Below are positions 6,034-6,967 of a stretch of 6,967 nucleotides of DNA, in pieces. A program made the translations under genes and the position numbers. The notes beneath the pieces are model-generated. The model ran no database searches. It saw only the letters and a program-made list of their open reading frames with translations, and was not told where the DNA came from. The DNA is taken from positions 1 to 6,967 of the forward strand of contig DAOTVD010000059.1 in the NCBI GenBank assembly GCA_034437075.1, given 5' to 3'. The stretch is from DAOTVD01 sp034437075. Lineage in GTDB: Bacteria; Chloroflexota; Anaerolineae; Aggregatilineales; J027. The first letter of the stretch is position 1. Each line of letters starts with the position of its first letter.

Positions 6034-6967
6034 CGAACATCACTCCTAAAATCCGCAGGCTTTCGGCAGGGCTCGCCAATGCGAAAAATACCCAACCGAT
6101 CAGCACGTAATGAAACGTCACAAAGACACCAAACACATACAACACGCGACGCCGCCAGGGATTGGCGTTCCAGCGCCGCGCTTGGGGCCGTGTACGTTGC
6201 GAGAGCGCGCGCTGTGCCACCAGGCCCACGGCATGCCACAAGCCCCAGATCAGAAAATTGGCGGTCAGGCCATGCCAGGCCCCGATCAGCAACATGGTCA
6301 CGATTTGCGCGATCAGATTTTCGGGCAGATTCACCGGACGCCGCAACAACCAGCGCGAGAGCGGCATAAAAACATACGCGCGGAACCAGCCCGTTAAACT
6401 CATATGCCAATTCTGCCAGAATAGGGCCAAACTAGGACGCAAATAGGGCTGATTAAAGTTCTCCGGCAGCTTGATACCCGCCAGAATGCCCGCGCCAATG
6501 GCCATATCGCTGTAGCCGCTGAAGTCAAAAAAGATGCGTAGCGCATAGAGATACGCCGCCAACCAAGCGCCGCTTGCGCTGTCAATATCCCCTGCCAGAG
6601 CGGGCGAGAGCGCCGCCAGCGCCAACGTATCCGCAATAACGAATTTCTTGAAGGCACCCACGATAAAGCGCTTGCCGCCCGTCATCAGTCGTTCGCTATG
6701 CGCGGATGTGGCATCGCGTAATTCGCTCATGAAATGCGGCGCGCGGTCGATGGGCCCCGCCAGCCAACTGGCCGGAAACAGCGCATAAATGAGCGTCTCG
6801 GTGGCGTTCATGGCGGGCAATTGCCCACTCCGAAAATCCGCGAGCATGCTGAGCAAGCGCAAAACCACATACGAAAACCCTAGCCATTCGACCGTCCCCA
6901 GGCTACCGGGGATTTTGACTGCGAACAGCAGCACCACCAGCGCCGCAGCCCAGGCAATCGACGCCTG
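6026..6967 (-). CDS. MBOAT family membrane-bound O-acyltransferase (AlgI/DltB-like), N-terminus beyond the right edge
   Basis: Polytopic membrane enzyme that passes acyl groups, usually acetyl, across the membrane to an extracellular acceptor. The frame is open through the right edge, so the 313 residues seen are the C-terminal two thirds or so of a protein usually near 470-500 residues; a GTG at 6937 is internal, not the start. Seen: FPASWLAGPIDR (near 6770), FFDFSGYSDMAIGAG (nt 6488-6532) followed by GIKLPENFNQPYL, FWQNWHMSL (6395-6421) followed by TGWFRAYVFMPL, and GAWHG (6269-6283). In DltB/AlgI the two histidines corresponding to nt 6404-6406 and 6272-6274 are the conserved pair, the second catalytic; both are present. 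Many hydrophobic segments are visible between these motifs. It is the first gene seen of a three-gene overlapping operon with the SGNH protein and a small membrane protein. Confidence 0.95.
   Translation of the reverse strand, partial: QASIAWAAALVVLLFAVKIPGSLGTVEWLGFSYVVLRLLSMLADFRSGQLPAMNATETLIYALFPASWLAGPIDRAPHFMSELRDATSAHSERLMTGGKRFIVGAFKKFVIADTLALAALSPALAGDIDSASGAWLAAYLYALRIFFDFSGYSDMAIGAGILAGIKLPENFNQPYLRPSLALFWQNWHMSLTGWFRAYVFMPLSRWLLRRPVNLPENLIAQIVTMLLIGAWHGLTANFLIWGLWHAVGLVAQRALSQRTRPQARRWNANPWRRRVLYVFGVFVTFHYVLIGWVFFALASPAESLRILGVMFGV
6043..6047 (-). promoter_or_regulatory. Ribosome-binding site fixing the SGNH GTG start
   Basis: AGGAG on the minus strand lies nine bases before the GTG at 6033 and inside the last codons of the MBOAT gene. 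It is the clearest Shine-Dalgarno in this operon and supports the GTG start, placing initiation within the eight-base overlap of the two genes. Confidence 0.6.

Noticed and set aside
5812..6369. 185-codon plus-strand open frame across the SGNH/MBOAT junction
   Set aside because: It lies opposite two genes with clear family motifs; its Arg/His/Pro-rich composition is typical of an antisense shadow frame.
6026..6937. Treating the GTG at 6937 as the start of the MBOAT gene
   Set aside because: The frame continues open and hydrophobic to the window edge and the protein would lack the N-terminal third of the family.

Overview
The window is a compact bacterial chromosomal segment with seven complete genes and two genes cut by the window edges. 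Intergenic gaps are at most about 145 bp, and no stretch over 300 bp lacks a gene. Gene content (a lipoprotein-type class B PBP with an NTF2-like N-terminal domain, Maf, a stand-alone rhodanese, a Dck/Dgk-type deoxynucleoside kinase, a zinc-ribbon/FHA protein, a TPR protein and an MBOAT/SGNH pair), moderate-to-high GC and SD-poor starts would fit a Chloroflexota (Anaerolineae-like) genome. That assignment is inference from style only; no marker gene fixes the taxonomy.

Left part (1-2161, minus strand): a class B penicillin-binding protein, truncated at the left edge just after its catalytic SxxK motif, has its own well-formed sigma70-type promoter. Upstream of it, in the same orientation, lies the Maf nucleotide pyrophosphatase. 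Maf is read divergently from the next block.

Middle part (2299-3322, plus strand): a single-domain rhodanese of the type found at the C-terminus of MoeB/ThiF proteins is followed after 22 nt by a deoxynucleoside kinase. The kinase gene runs tail-to-tail, with a 13-nt overlap, into a zinc-ribbon plus FHA protein on the minus strand (3310-3804). That gene is divergent from a small TPR protein (3949-4476, plus). The 144-bp gap between them carries two perfect palindromes. One overlaps the predicted -10 of the TPR gene, so it is a good operator candidate.

Right part (4473-6967, minus strand): a tightly overlapping operon runs from an MBOAT-family membrane O-acyltransferase (its N-terminus lies beyond the right edge), through a membrane-anchored SGNH/GDSL-like protein, to a small four-helix membrane protein of unknown family. 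By analogy with AlgI/AlgJ/AlgX and DltB/DltD, the first two should move an acyl group across the membrane and place it on an extracellular polymer or glycan. The third is the least explained gene of the window and may be an accessory subunit.

No tRNA, rRNA, CRISPR array, insertion sequence or convincing rho-independent terminator was seen.
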